Assembly: GCA_032622095.1 (NCBI GenBank)
Contig: CP136068.1
Coordinates: 6,923,314 to 6,987,313 of the forward strand
Direction: 5' to 3'
DNA from: Siphonodentalium dalli
Taxonomy: Eukaryota > Mollusca > Scaphopoda > Gadilida > Siphonodentaliidae
Length of the DNA stretch: 64,000 nucleotides
The notes under the pieces were generated by a model, which was not told the DNA's origin, did no database searches, and worked only from the letters and a program-made list of their open reading frames with translations. Shown here piece by piece: positions 22,584-34,065 of this stretch. The stretch's first letter is position 1. The number at the start of each line of letters is the position of its first letter. The position numbers and the translations under genes are program-made.

Positions 22584-23841
22584 ATGAAGCGCTTCGCCGA
22601 TCATTCGATGGATGAAATAATTTCCAAACGTGCGAATAATATTCCTAAAAATACACAGAGTTCAAATGCGGTAGCCGCCAGAACACTAAGGGAGTATTTG
22701 CAAGAAAAAAAGCAGGACACTAATTTCCAAACGTTTGATGCTGTAAAGTTGAATGAGCACTTGTGTCATTTTTACATGGACGCTCGCTCGAAAAAGGGGG
22801 AGATGTATTAGGCAAGCACGTTTGAAAACATAAGACATGCTTTGAATAGATATTTAAAGTCGCCACCACAGATGAAAAAAAATCGACATCATTACCAATG
22901 CTAAATTTGCTGAAGCTAATGAGTGTTTCAAAACGGCCATGTCTGAAATAAAGCTACACGGGAAAGGGGATATCACACACCATGACCAAATTGAAGATGA
23001 TGATTTGAAACAAATATATAACAGCCTGTATTTATCACCGAGAACACCATACGGGTTATTCTATCGAGTGCAAATGAACATCAGATTATACTTTTGTCGT
23101 CGAGCAAACGAAACTTTTTCTGGTCACATGCCCGCAGACTTAGATGAAAATGACAACTGTCCAGTAAAAACATTTGAAACTTACCTCAGGAAATTAAATC
23201 CGACATGTGGGCGTCTCTGGCAGTATCCTAAAGACAGTTTCGAGGATTATCCTGGTGAAATATGGTACACAAATAAGCCAGTAGGGCGTGATAAACTCCG
23301 TCTTTTCATGCCAAATATGAGCGAAAAAATCCTCATATCCAAACGTTACACCAATCACAGTATCCGTGTTACAGGAGTTACAATTCTGGGCAGGGTAAAT
23401 TTCAGCCCATCACAAATAATGGCTGTAACAGGGCATAAGTCAGTCTCGTCCCTCTCTGTGTATCAACGAGTTTCTGACAGGGAGAAAATGGCGATGGGTG
23501 AGGCCATCGGTGGTAGTGTTTCACGTGACTCACTTGTGCCATACAATCCGCCCGTAAATCCGAGATCTGCGTGTCCGCCTCATGATGACATGGACATTCC
23601 TAAAGTTCGACCAGTAATGTCGGGAACCCAAATAACTCGGCAAATACAGCAAAAATGTTCAACAACAACACAACAAATTGAAAAATTTGCAGGAAATGGC
23701 GGTGGTGTTTTGGACAAAGTAGGCATATCCATTGAAAACGTCCAAATGTCCATCGACAGCACTGGCCATTACATGGGAGCTCCAATGTTTAGTGGATGTA
23801 CCATTCACAACATTCACTTCGGCAGTCCTCCACATAATTGA
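22584..23841 (+). pseudogene. Crypton-like tyrosine recombinase (DUF3504-type), broken
   Basis: Starting at ATG 22584 (KRFADHSMDEII), the N-terminal core-binding part runs through LREYLQEKKQDTNF, LNEHLCHFYMDARSKKGEMY and TFENIRHALNRYLKSPP. It is interrupted by TAG at 22809-22811 and by a +1 shift at a run of eight A (22875-22882). The catalytic part runs to 23841 with CRRANE (likely first Arg), TNHSIR (His-x2-Arg, about 23350), TGHKS (His, about 23432) and SVYQR (Tyr codon 23461-23463), the tyrosine-recombinase set. The C-terminal FSGCTIHN resembles other Crypton-derived proteins. Compared with relatives I remember, a stretch of roughly 45 residues after CRR seems missing. Cryptons insert by recombination without terminal inverted repeats, so the element limits are not visible. 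Confidence 0.85.
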
Positions 23842-24080
23842 TGAGAAATCAAGAGAAATCCACTTACAAATTGTGCTACGATCATTCAAAACTTCCTGTG
23901 ATTTTCTTGTTCTATTTATAAAACTACATCATTGATTTTTTCGTGACGTCATTCACTGGGGGGCGCAACGGGTTTATAGCGTAAACATGAGAATGCTATA
24001 TAATATGACGCATCGGTTCCAGTATGAAACTGATTCTAGCTGTCACCACAAAATTAAAGGGCTGTCAATGGAACATATAC

Positions 24081-24224
24081 GTTATTGTGGTTGATTGACG
24101 GTAACATGGTGTGACATTGACGGCTTGGAGCATATGTTCAACCTCGTCGCTAGCGCGACTCGGTTGAACATAGGCTCCAAGCCGTCAATGTCACACCATG
24201 TTACCGTCAATCAACCACAATAAC
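24081..24224. repeat. Hairpin element with 63-bp arms
   Basis: The left arm 24081-24143 and right arm 24162-24224 are reverse complements with about one mismatch. The 18-base centre contains the palindrome CGCTAGCG. Arms begin GTTATTGTGGTTGATTGACG. No ORF lies within. It sits about 240 bp downstream of the Crypton remnant. Confidence 0.88.
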
Positions 24225-25374
24225 TTATAATGTAGTGTCATGAATGTGGTGGCGGATATTGGTTCTATACTCAAATTTCATTGGTGGTAGAAATTATATA
24301 CAATACTGCATTTGGTAGCTCTAGATTGACTACCAACATGTAACAGTATAGCCGTGTCAGATTTGTTTAGGTGCATCGGGATTCATCTGACAAAGTGATG
24401 GACCTTTGCGAAAAGTGTTTGTGTTGGAAAAAATATCTTCCAAATATGATGCACGAGGGCTATACAAATGATGACGATGGCCAATGAGTTTGTTATTGTG
24501 GCTGATAATCTCAAAAATACCGTAATAAAACTGATACATATATGATGCCAAATGGAAGCGTGGACATGTAAACCCATAACCAAACCAGTTTGTTATATAT
24601 GATATCCCCATGTCGACAAATAGATTCATGGTCTTTGTCAGACGTTATTTGTTTAATACCACAAAAGGGAACTCAATCAGCATTTCAAAAACGACAAAAT
24701 ACTGACAATATTGGCCGATGGGATAGCCATAGTATGTGTACAATGTATGTCGATGTTTCATAAATCACGACTAAAATCAGCGGTTATAATCACGTTGGGC
24801 ACACATGGCCCATAATTCAATAGGCATCAGCGAATTGCGGACGCAACACAATTGTTGAGCACATTCGACTAATTCGGAAACAAAGCAAAAACAATACTCG
24901 ATTATTTACCATATACCATAGCATGACCGAAAGGTGATGACCATAACTTATAATTTTATTGACGAACAATTTTTCGAGCAGCAAAATTATACATTGACAT
25001 AACTGACATGCATAACATACTACTGGAGTCAACGTCCGTATACATATGTGTATAATTGTGTACAATCATGTATGTAGGACGCGGTTTCCACATGTATAAT
25101 TGACCAATGTAAAGTACCATGGCAAGGAGTTGTGCATGACTAGTTTCATTGGAGCAGGCGGTGGTCTGCCAAGAAATTTCAGACACAAATAATGGGGTGG
25201 TTTGCGCATTGTTCGTGGTTGTACACAATTAGTGATGCATATGTTTTCCAATCAATATATTTAGTAAAGGTTAATTAGGAAACACAAATATGTTGGAATA
25301 CTATAGCTTGATTATACTACAACAAACACACTGGGACCCTCAAGCCACACTCTGGGGTACATACGTAGGTACTG
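24225..25374. other. No convincing gene
   Basis: Antisense ORFs of 82-90 residues occur at 24357-24629, 24817-25065 and 24956-25228. None shows a motif I can name, and I would not annotate them without transcript data. Confidence 0.35.
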
Positions 25375-25660
25375 AACTTGTCCCGTGGGGAGTACCCAAC
25401 TGTTGGTACTCTGGAGTACCACATAACCAGGTACTGGTACTCTCGAGTACGAGTGTGTGCACTCTGGAGTACCAAAACTTTGGTCCTCCTAAGTACAAAA
25501 ACTGGTGGTACTCCTGTGTACCAAATATCCAGGTAATAGTACCCTGACGTACCTGTCTGTGTACTCTGGAGTACCAAAAATGTTGGTACTCTGGAGTACC
25601 AAAACTATTGTTACTCTGGAGTACCAAATATCCGGGTACTACCTGAAAGAATCTGCCCAG
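25375..25660. repeat. GTAC-rich minisatellite built on a 16-bp dyad
   Basis: GGTACTCTGGAGTACC or close variants occurs near 25410, 25460, 25560, 25585 and 25610, spaced roughly 24-30 bp in the best part. The 7-bp arms GGTACTC and GAGTACC flank a 2-base centre. More degenerate units fill the rest. ORFs in three frames here (25290-25547, 25317-25577 and 25340-25708) are repeat artefacts. Confidence 0.75.
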
Positions 25661-25989
25661 GTACCAAGTCCTCGAATTACGAAAAATGTCCGATGAAAAA
25701 TCTAACAATGTGACATGTTAGATTACAAATAGTGCCACGGCTTCTAGAAATCGAAATAAGTACAAAACCCAGATTGAGGTTCTTCGAGATCATGCCATCG
25801 GTTACATGGACTTCCTTGCTTAGTGCAAAATGATATAATATTATTAGTATATAACAAGGTTTAGTACCTCGATGTCAGACCTGTTCCCTACATATGGAGT
25901 AAAAGTTGCCTATGTCTAAAATAATCGTCCAAATTTCATAATTTGCCTGTAATAATATTAAAGTAAACATTATAAATCAAATATCTTAA

Positions 25990-26660
25990 ACAGGTCTGGG
26001 TGAACCACCAATCGATCTATAATAGCCCGATTAATCAAATATACTTTGCGATAAAGGTCTTCTTAGTGATAAATCGCAAAACAACTTTGCAATAAATCAC
26101 AAACATATTTGTGATTGATTGCAAAGATGTTTCATATTGCAAAGGTTTTCAATTTATCACAAAGGTTTGAGATTAATCGCAATGGTTTGTGATTTATCAC
26201 ATATATATTTGTATGTGTTGGCACTAATGTGCGTCAACGGTATAAACATAATTCAGACATCTTCAACATGCTGGGTGGCCACCAATCGATCTGTAATAGC
26301 TCAATAAATCGATAACTACTTTACAATAAATCACATAACAACTTTACAATAAATCACAAACATATTTGTAATAAATCACAAACTACTTTGCGATAAATCG
26401 CAAACTTCTTGGCGATTTAACAATTAATCACAAAGGTTTGCGATTAATCCCAATGGTTTGCGATTTATTACACATATTTTATGTGTTGGCACTAATGTGC
26501 TTGAACGGTATAAACATAACTCAGACATCTTCAACAGGTAGGACCGATCAGTCTTTCACAGCCACACGTATGTGGGATAGGGGAGCAAAACTTTGCGATA
26601 ACTCGCAAAACAACTTTACGATCAATCACAAACACTCTTTGCGATCACTTGCAAACCTTT
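25990..26660. repeat. Degenerate ~290-bp tandem repeat packed with a 12-15-bp AATCGCAAA motif
   Basis: The phrase ACCAATCGATCT-TAATAG occurs near 26008 and 26280. The phrase GTGTTGGCACTAATGTGC followed by AACGGTATAAACATAA occurs near 26215 and 26482. Between them AATCGCAAA, AATCACAAA and their inverses GCGATTTAT and GCGATTAAT repeat many times in both orientations, so the array could fold on itself. Confidence 0.7.
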
Positions 26661-27199
26661 ATATCACGGGTTACGCTATAACGTGTAAGCCGAGGCCGGG
26701 GACGGTTCCAACATAAAATGTGTAAGCCTGCTATTATTTTGTGTTACTCCGTTTTTATACATTTAAAAAGCACAAACGTCTGAACCGGACGCCGCCATGT
26801 TTCCCAACTTCCATCTTTGTGTTTAGATTGAACTCCTTGCTCAATTTAAGAAAACACTGTTATGTAAACGTTAGTATTATATATATGCATGTAAGTGTTT
26901 GATGCAATTCAGAACATTTTAGTAACCAACAGATGATTGCAATGATTGAGAAAATACTGTTTGCTGATATAGTTATGTTTGTTCCTTTGATACATGAATG
27001 CCAAATCATTATTGGTACATTCCGCTAATACATTATTTGACTGGTTCGTTGCTTACTATCTTACATACACATAATGAAATGTGTAGATATGTTTCAATAA
27101 ACAGAAAATCATTGACATTTATGTTTGGAGTGCTAGTATGTAATTTACTACGTTTGCACATTCGTTTGCAAATTCTCAAATTTGAGCCACACACATCTA

Positions 27200-27545
27200 T
27201 ACATTTCGGATTAGGTTATGGTAATGAACCTGTTGTCTGGTTAGGCTATCGTTAGGTGTCTGGTGTTCTGATTAGGGAATAGTTATGAGCCTGTATATCA
27301 AATTAGGTTATGATTGTGAGCCTGGTTGTCGGCTTAGGTTATGTTTATGAGAATGGATGTCAGATTACGCTATGAGTCTGTTTGTCGCATTAGGGTATGG
27401 CGATGAGTCTGGTTATCAGTTTAGGTTGTGGACATGAGCCTGGTGCCCTGGATGTCTTATTGGATTATGGTTATGAGTCTGGATGTCGGATTGGGTTAAG
27501 GTTATTACTCTGGTTGTCTGATTGGATTATGAGCCTGCTTGTCGG
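27200..27545. repeat. Degenerate ~36-bp minisatellite
   Basis: About nine units read roughly as ATTAGGTTATGGTTATGAGC followed by CTGGTTGTCGG, with variation between units. A 61-residue ORF at 27397-27582 simply translates the repeats. Confidence 0.75.
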
Positions 27546-28438
27546 ACGCCATTGGGCAAAACAATTAGTCATTTTCCTCTAACGTTTCACAATAAAACTA
27601 CCCTATCTGACAATTTTATGGTTGGCATCCATTCAAACTTCACAATATACCAATTTAATTATATATGTAACAATATTTCAAAAAAATTACATGAAAACAT
27701 TATTTGACGCCACCAAAGCCATATATGGGTTTCCATTGCTTACATATGGTGCAGATGTGGGCTTCCAGCACTGGACCAGTTAAGAATATGTTTCGATAAA
27801 GGTTACAACCGCACATAACAAATACAAGTTCAGCAACGTGCTGAGTACGTTATAGTTTCCAAGCTTCAGTGTAAACAATATTTTATTTTCGAACACAACA
27901 TTCAACACATACAAACAATTTAATATAATTTTACAACACATCTGTTCAAAAACGGGGATAAGACAACAAGCCTGAAAGGCTTTTATTAAGTCTTTTCCTA
28001 GGAATAAAGTTACCCTTGGTATCAGAACTGATACTATATAGGGTAAATTTAGCAGACGGGGATAACATGTTATAGATCCGAAAAAAATATTGTTCTATGA
28101 GGGGGTAGAGGGATAGAGTGCAGGAAGGAAGAACATTTGTCAAGTTAATTGGTAATGTATACCATTCATTGGCAAAATGTAAGATGTGGATTCAGTAATA
28201 AAACAATTGGTTAGACGTGTACTTTAGCATTTTATGATGAAATAATTGCATGGAGAGTAGCCCAGAGACACGGAGAGTGATTGACCCTCGATTGGAATTT
28301 ATTGAAAATTTCATTAAATGTCATTAAATGATGAAACGACCCTACCAGAGCACGCAATACAGATAATGTAATAAAACAAATACATGCTTACATGCATTGA
28401 TGTCTTGCGTGGCCCGGCGATCGGACGACTCGTCACGG

Positions 28439-29022
28439 TTAGGAGAAACGCCGAGTATGTAAAATGAACGTATGTACGGCGACAACGATCTGAGTATTTA
28501 AGCGATCAGAAAGTTCACATGAACCATATAATAGGATATCAATTAATATTCTGCTTGTTGGCAGAGCGGCCAATAGCTTTATTCTCTCTTGAATATATAG
28601 AGGACAATGAAAAAAGAAATGGTAAGCTGATTCAAATTCAAATTCACCACATAAACAAAACGGAGAATCTTTCAAGTGATTTACGACAAGGTTCCTACTC
28701 ATGTTACTACAGCTTAATATAATTATAGTATGATAAACCTGTGCCTTCCTGGAATAACTTTGATAGTAAAACTTGCCTAGTTTGGCCCGATCAACGTTTA
28801 GGGTCCGTTTAAATTCTTTCAACGAAGGAGTCGTCCTTACTGAGTCGGGTAAACTATTCCAAGCACGTGCAGTTGAGGGTTGAAAAGTGTCCATATACGC
28901 ATTCCTATTGATGTCAGGAGGATGGATACTAGATTATAACTAGACGACGTAGAATCAGTCTGAATCATGTTGGATAAATAGGATGGAGATTTTGTCCTTG
29001 TCATCTTGTAAAATTGAATCAA
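28439..29022 (-). pseudogene. LINE C-terminal domain with CCHC knuckle
   Basis: The antisense reading gives ARAWNSLPDSVRTTPSLKEF followed by CSNMSRNLVVNHL, then FCLCGEFEFESAYHFFFHCP: C-x-C-x8-H-x4-C, the knuckle found after the reverse transcriptase of many non-LTR elements. The preceding ORF (28837-29022: SPSYLSNMIQTDST, YNLVSILLTS) overlaps in another frame and carries the region just upstream. The final residues AVHTFILHTRRFS look like a genuine C-terminus. The frames differ, so the copy is dead. Confidence 0.8.
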
Positions 29023-29155
29023 TTTATGTTTACTTCTTCTTGAATCAAGTGTTTCCCATCCAGTTTCAAGTGTAACAAGTTTAGGTCGCTAGTACTTCTA
29101 GTTACCACAGTTACAACTCGTGCCAGTTCGTGCTGAATATCATCAATGTGATCGC

Positions 29156-30162
29156 TCAGACATATACGGTTTCTAGAGACTTTCTGCTTAATCCGAACTT
29201 GTGTTTCTTTACAAGATTAACTCTCTTCCATTCCTTATCGAGTATACAACAAATGTGACTTTCCCATGAACAAGAAATCTCAAATATAACTCCGAGATGT
29301 TTATGATTACTTACTTCTGTTGTTAGTGATTCAGCCATGAGTAGGGGTGTGTGAACTATATTTAAGCCATTCCTTGATACTAACAATGCTTCGGTCTTCA
29401 TGGGGTTGAACTTAACCAGCCACTTACATGACCATTTGACAATAGTGTCTATGTCGCTGTTAATTATTTCTGCGGCGAGGGTTGGCTTCTCAACGCATAG
29501 ATAAATTGAAGTGCCATCTGCAAAAAGACGTATGTTGCACACTATATTTGCTGTTATATCGTTGATATAAATAAGTAATACAAGTGGTTATAATATAACC
29601 TTGTGGAACGCCTGCGGATATTTCCAGTCAGAGCCAGCGTTGTCAATCAAACCTCTCTGTTGGCGAGATTTAAGGTAGGATGCTATTAGACTGTATAACT
29701 TACCATTGGTACCCATTTTCGAGACCTTTGTGCCAAACCATATCAAATGCATTACAAAATGTCACAAAATATACAACGCACTTCCTTGCCATCGTCTAGA
29801 GACCTACTAATATAATCGTGCACGTCAGTAAATTGATACACAGTGGTATCTCCTAATGTAAAGCCAGACTGATGGACAGAGATTAAATTGTGATCATTAA
29901 CGTGGGACCAAATATATTTATAAAGGCACTTTTCATATGTTTTAGATAAGCAACTTAATAGAGATATAGGGCGATAGTTTGATACAACATTGGTGTCATC
30001 GCTTTTGAAAACTAGATTGATATTTGCTACTTTCCATTCACTTGGATAATAACTATTTTCTGATAAAATATTGAAAACATTAGCAAGGGGTTCACAAAGA
30101 GATAAAGCACAATGTTTCAATACGCGGGGGCTAATTTTGTCTGGGCCACACTGCGTGTACAC
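29156..30162 (-). pseudogene. LINE reverse transcriptase
   Basis: Antisense 30162-29752 gives CGPDKISPRVLKH, YYPSEWKVANINLVFKSDD, NYRPISLLSCLSKTYEKCL and HQSGFTLGDTTVYQ, the fingers of a non-LTR reverse transcriptase. It reaches the first catalytic Asp in FCDI. A shift near 29770 leads to NAFDMVWHKGL in another frame. After a damaged stretch, 29542-29156 gives IRLFADGTSIYL: the usual FADD box reads FADG, so a catalytic Asp is lost. WLVKFNPMKTEALLVSR and NHKHLGVIFE follow, as in the thumb region. It is inactive by both frameshift and active-site change. Confidence 0.85.
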
Positions 30163-30536
30163 ATTGAAGTCGAGGAATTAGTGTGTTTCGCTTTTGTATG
30201 TAGCCTATTGCGTTTGCGCATTAGTTTCTTTATACTACATGTAAGCCAAGGGGTGACATCATTTTTAATAGAAACAGTTTTACTTGGAATATATCTAGTT
30301 GATATTTTGTATGAATTCTGTTAAATGGTTGGCAATCGTAGTCAAATTCTGATCAGAATAAAACATATAAAATCCCAATTGAGGAAAGTGTTATTCATAG
30401 CTTCGTAGTCCGCTTTGTTGTGATACCAGATATGTCTTCTTGTCGATGATGTATTTGATAATGGTAGCTCAACCGGTGAATGCTGAACGCGGCCCTCAAA
30501 GAATGTGCCAATCACCTCCGTGCCACTTATATACTC

Positions 30537-31021
30537 TCAACAATTAGTAAGAAACATATCATGTATAATAGATGACCTTTCAGTAAAATATGTGAATGAT
30601 GTCACCAATTGGGACACATCACACGGTGAGCATATACCATTAATCTTGCCATTGTTACCATCTATATAGTCTTCATTAAAATCACCGCATATAATGACAT
30701 TGTTCACATCGTCGAAGGCATTTTTGACATTCATCTCAATATCGTCCCATAGTGAAATTGTTGATTGTGGAGGTCTATAGAAACACCCGATAATGATATT
30801 TTCCCCATGAATCTTTATTCAACCCATAATGATTCTAAGCCTGGTACGATCAGATCAGTGCGATGTTTATAAGGGATGCAATCGCGTATATAGATACTAA
30901 CACCACCGCCGGTTGTTTCAATGTTTCTATCATTTCGGATTGGTTCATTAAAGCCTTGGATAATATGAAAAAAATAAATGCCATCAGTCGTCACACGTGT
31001 GATTTTTGTGTTGGTCTTCAT
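30537..31021 (-). pseudogene. LINE AP-endonuclease remnant
   Basis: The antisense 31021-30815 ORF has IIQGFNEPIRNDRN then GGGVSIYIRDCIPYKHR and PGLESLWVE, typical of the APE-type endonuclease of Jockey-group LINEs. A second ORF, 30734-30537, has VIICGDFNEDY, the GDFN catalytic box, and ends IHDMFLTNC. Between them the frame shifts. The true N-terminus with the first catalytic Asn and Glu is not seen. A linker reading HIWYHNKADYEAMN and SIKNDVTPWLTCSIKKLMRK continues in 30510-30180. Confidence 0.78.
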
Positions 31022-31583
31022 TTACCCATGCTATGCCAATGTCAGCTCGTTTAATTTTTCCAGTACTTTAAATGGTACGAATATCGAAGATATACATACA
31101 TGTATTGCCCTAGGTATTGCATTACATTCATCATTTGAGTAGATTAGGTAAACAGGACAGGTATGGCATTTCTGTGAAAACGCAATATTATCTCCACCAG
31201 TTTAATGCTGATTCTCTTAATCCCGTGGATGATACATCTACCTAGTGTAATACCATTCGTCTCTGTATCCGTAACCACCTCCCAAAATTAAAACAAAAGT
31301 ACTGACAACTGCACTTGCCAACATAACGGTACACATGTGAAACTGATATAGGAGTGGCGCCACAATCGGTACATGACGACTGTGATTCAATTATCTGGCC
31401 ATTGTATTCTCGGACATTTCAGCGCAGCGCAGACAGGCCTGCTTACACGAAATCGAAAATGTAGCCCGAGTTCAGTTCCACGTTAATATTTGAGCGATTA
31501 ATGCGTTTACATGAACGGCCTATTTGGTTTTTGACCCAGATATCAGATAATCGCACTTCATCGCGCGCATGTAAATGGCACCT

Positions 31584-32500
31584 TAGATTGGTATTGGGAT
31601 TTACGATTTGTATTGTCGAGTAGATGTTGCTGTTGATTATCATTTCATGTAGATGAATAGTCATTTTGGATTTTGCTAATTTTGTTTCGCTTTGGTCATT
31701 TTTATTTTTAGTATAGTTACATAAACCTTAAATACATTCTAATCCATCCCGCAGTTCTCCCGTAAATATGCTCATATAAAACTTATTTCAAACGCACGGA
31801 ACAGGCCCATGTATGGATTATTTGAATCTGAATTAAGATCAAATTTAACCTAAATGGGACACATGTAATACAAGTCGTATGAGGTTATTTCAATACGAAA
31901 TAAGCTCATATAGACACTAGTTAATCTACTTTTTTCATCGGCCCGACTTAGCAGATGGACATTTTATGTGTTTTCACTGCAGTCAGCTCCATTCAACGGA
32001 GTAACGGGTATAAGTCCTACCATGAGCTTATGTCAGAATGAAATAATTTCCATATCAGCCTATGTGAATATTTACATCCCATATTAACTATTTGCTGGGG
32101 AATATGTTGCCTAATTACACGGTCAAGTCGTGCAGGCATATTAGACGGTAGTCGCGTTAGCAACTGAAATGGACGACCCGTCGCCCAAAAATCGGCACGA
32201 GGATACGCAGGAAGTCGGCAATGTCGTCATTACCAGAGTGAAAACGAGTGTTGTCTGTGTATATTCCCTCAATATGCATGTATACAATATACGTTCAAGA
32301 GTCGTACATCTCGCCGTGGTGTACCTGGTTCAAGTGACCGCTAGTGTCATAATTATCTAACCTCGTGTGTTAGATTGGCATTGGGACTGACTGTTTGTAT
32401 TGCCGAATATATGTCGCAGTTGGGTCACATTTAATGAAGGTGAATGGTCGTCTGGGATTTTGTACGCTATTTTTCGTAATTTTGAATTCTAGTAAATACA
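31584..32500. repeat. Diverged duplicate pair about 780 bp apart
   Basis: 31584-31740 and 32366-32500 share TTAGATTGG-ATTGGGA, TTTGTATTG, GAATA-TC-T, TGG-ATTTTG and a T-rich continuation. The DNA between holds only weak ORFs (for example 32169-32360). 31061-33520 otherwise shows nothing I can name. Confidence 0.5.
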
Positions 32501-33523
32501 TAGACCGTATATACAATAAGCGAAACCACACTGTTATACTGGTGCAATATGACCACACAGATCAGGCGTGCTGGCCTATAAAACGGCAATTGTGTTTTCA
32601 ACGGATTATACCAAAACATTATCGCCCAAAACAGACAACACGATTTTACACCAGCAACGTATTGCCGTTGCAAGAGCATGAACGAGCTTTGCTTGTGTAT
32701 ATTCACTGGATACACATGATTGTGTATAATACACAAGCTTTGTATATCCCGCCGCTGAATATCTGACCAGTACACATGTCTGTTATAGTGTGACAACAAT
32801 ACACTTGATCATTCAAAAGCCCGTTTGTTGTGGATCCGATCTACATACAGCAGCATAGTTCCAATAAACTGATCGCTTTCCGATATATCTACTATAGTTT
32901 TATACCGGAGCACCGGAGCACAAAGAAATAAGGTAATAAAGGAAAGGACCAACTCGATGAAACGTACTGGTGCGTTTGGTCAATTCAAATTGATATCCAT
33001 TTCCTGAAAGACGTTGACGCCGTTGAATCGATGTTTAAGATGTGGTGATCAGTATTTCGATAAAACAAGACAAGCAGAGCATCACGAATATGTTTTGTTA
33101 GTTTTGTTAACACTCAAAATACATGAACTTTGCATGTCTTGTATGCTATCCATTGAGTCGACCAGAAACACTGTTCATTGTCTGTGCATAAGCGGGAGGA
33201 GTCCAATTCAATCTGTCATTCATTCCTGGGGTTTGGAATGCGGTATGCTTCAGATAATTTGACCACGCCTAAAACTTACAGGTCGGGTGCATTTGCAGTT
33301 ATTCAGACTGGCTCGTTTCGTGATACATCATGTTGGCGTGTTGATGCCGAGTGCCTGAGATTCCGAACAGAGAACTGTCTTTTATCCGGTCAGAACGGCG
33401 TCCCATGAAGTCACGATCAACTGATATCATATGCATCGTTTTGTGTGTCATTTGTTTTTAACGACACAGCAAAGTTCGTCGTTAGCTGACAATCGATGTG
33501 CTCTTTTCATTTGGAGTCCGGTC

Positions 33524-33533
33524 TATATAAAGG
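33524..33533 (+). promoter_or_regulatory. TATA box for the PAN-like gene
   Basis: TATATAAAGG stands in ordinary-composition DNA, about 540 bp upstream of the ATG at 34066. Transcription would start near 33555-33565. The long leader has several upstream ATGs, so a 5' intron or a different promoter is possible. Confidence 0.45.
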
Positions 33534-34065
33534 AACACGCATCATTGAAATTGTCATAGACTGCGCGACGTCGCCACCAAAGGAGCTGTTTTAATCATTC
33601 AACCTGGATGTATATTGGAGTATCAAGAAAAATTCCAAGATTTACCTCTTTAACTAGATCGCACGTGCATACGCAGGAGCTCAATCAGGGACATTGAATA
33701 TTTCAAACCTGACGTCACCCATGACTTTTACATAACTTTAACGGCAAGCATCGCTGCTGAATACAAGGTTAAATCCGTACTCTGAAAGCGTAATACTGGT
33801 AGGCATATAGTGTTTAGGAAAACACAATTCTCTTATGCCGATAAGACAGTTTTGAAAGTCGTGTGGGTTATAACCCGAAGCAGTAGTGTCACTGTGCAGC
33901 TCTGCCTGTGGCGTTTTTCTTTGCTGGATCCGTATTTCAAAGAGAAAAAAACCGCAATCGCGATATTCAACTTGTTTTTTCATGAAAGACACCCCGATTT
34001 GTTGAAGTGACATTTCAACGTTGATACTGGTTGGAGAGATACAAAGTGAGAAGTGTTCCACCTAA

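Larger units (their letters stand above)
27890..31060 (-). mobile_element. Decayed antisense LINE (Jockey/CR1-like group)
   Basis: Reading the minus strand, endonuclease (31021-30537), linker, reverse transcriptase (30162-29156) and a CCHC C-terminus (29022-28439) appear in the normal LINE order with many frameshifts. The 3' region to about 27890 has AAGCCTTTCAGGCTT followed by an AT-rich tail ending near AATAAAATATT, as in LINE 3' UTRs. The linker appears to have lost several hundred bases just before the reverse transcriptase. No target-site duplication was identified, and the 5' edge is approximate. Confidence 0.85.

Noticed and set aside
24357-24629. A 90-residue antisense ORF as a gene
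   Set aside because: No motif, start context or neighbouring exon supports it, and overlapping frames of similar length are open.
25340-25708. ORFs of 85-122 residues as coding
   Set aside because: They are the GTAC minisatellite read in different frames on both strands.
25375-26660. CRISPR array
   Set aside because: The repeats are degenerate, the spacers are not of constant length, there are no cas genes, and the setting is a eukaryotic genome.
27220-27545. Telomere-like TTAGG repeats
   Set aside because: TTAGG occurs within a longer ~36-bp degenerate unit and is not itself tandem.
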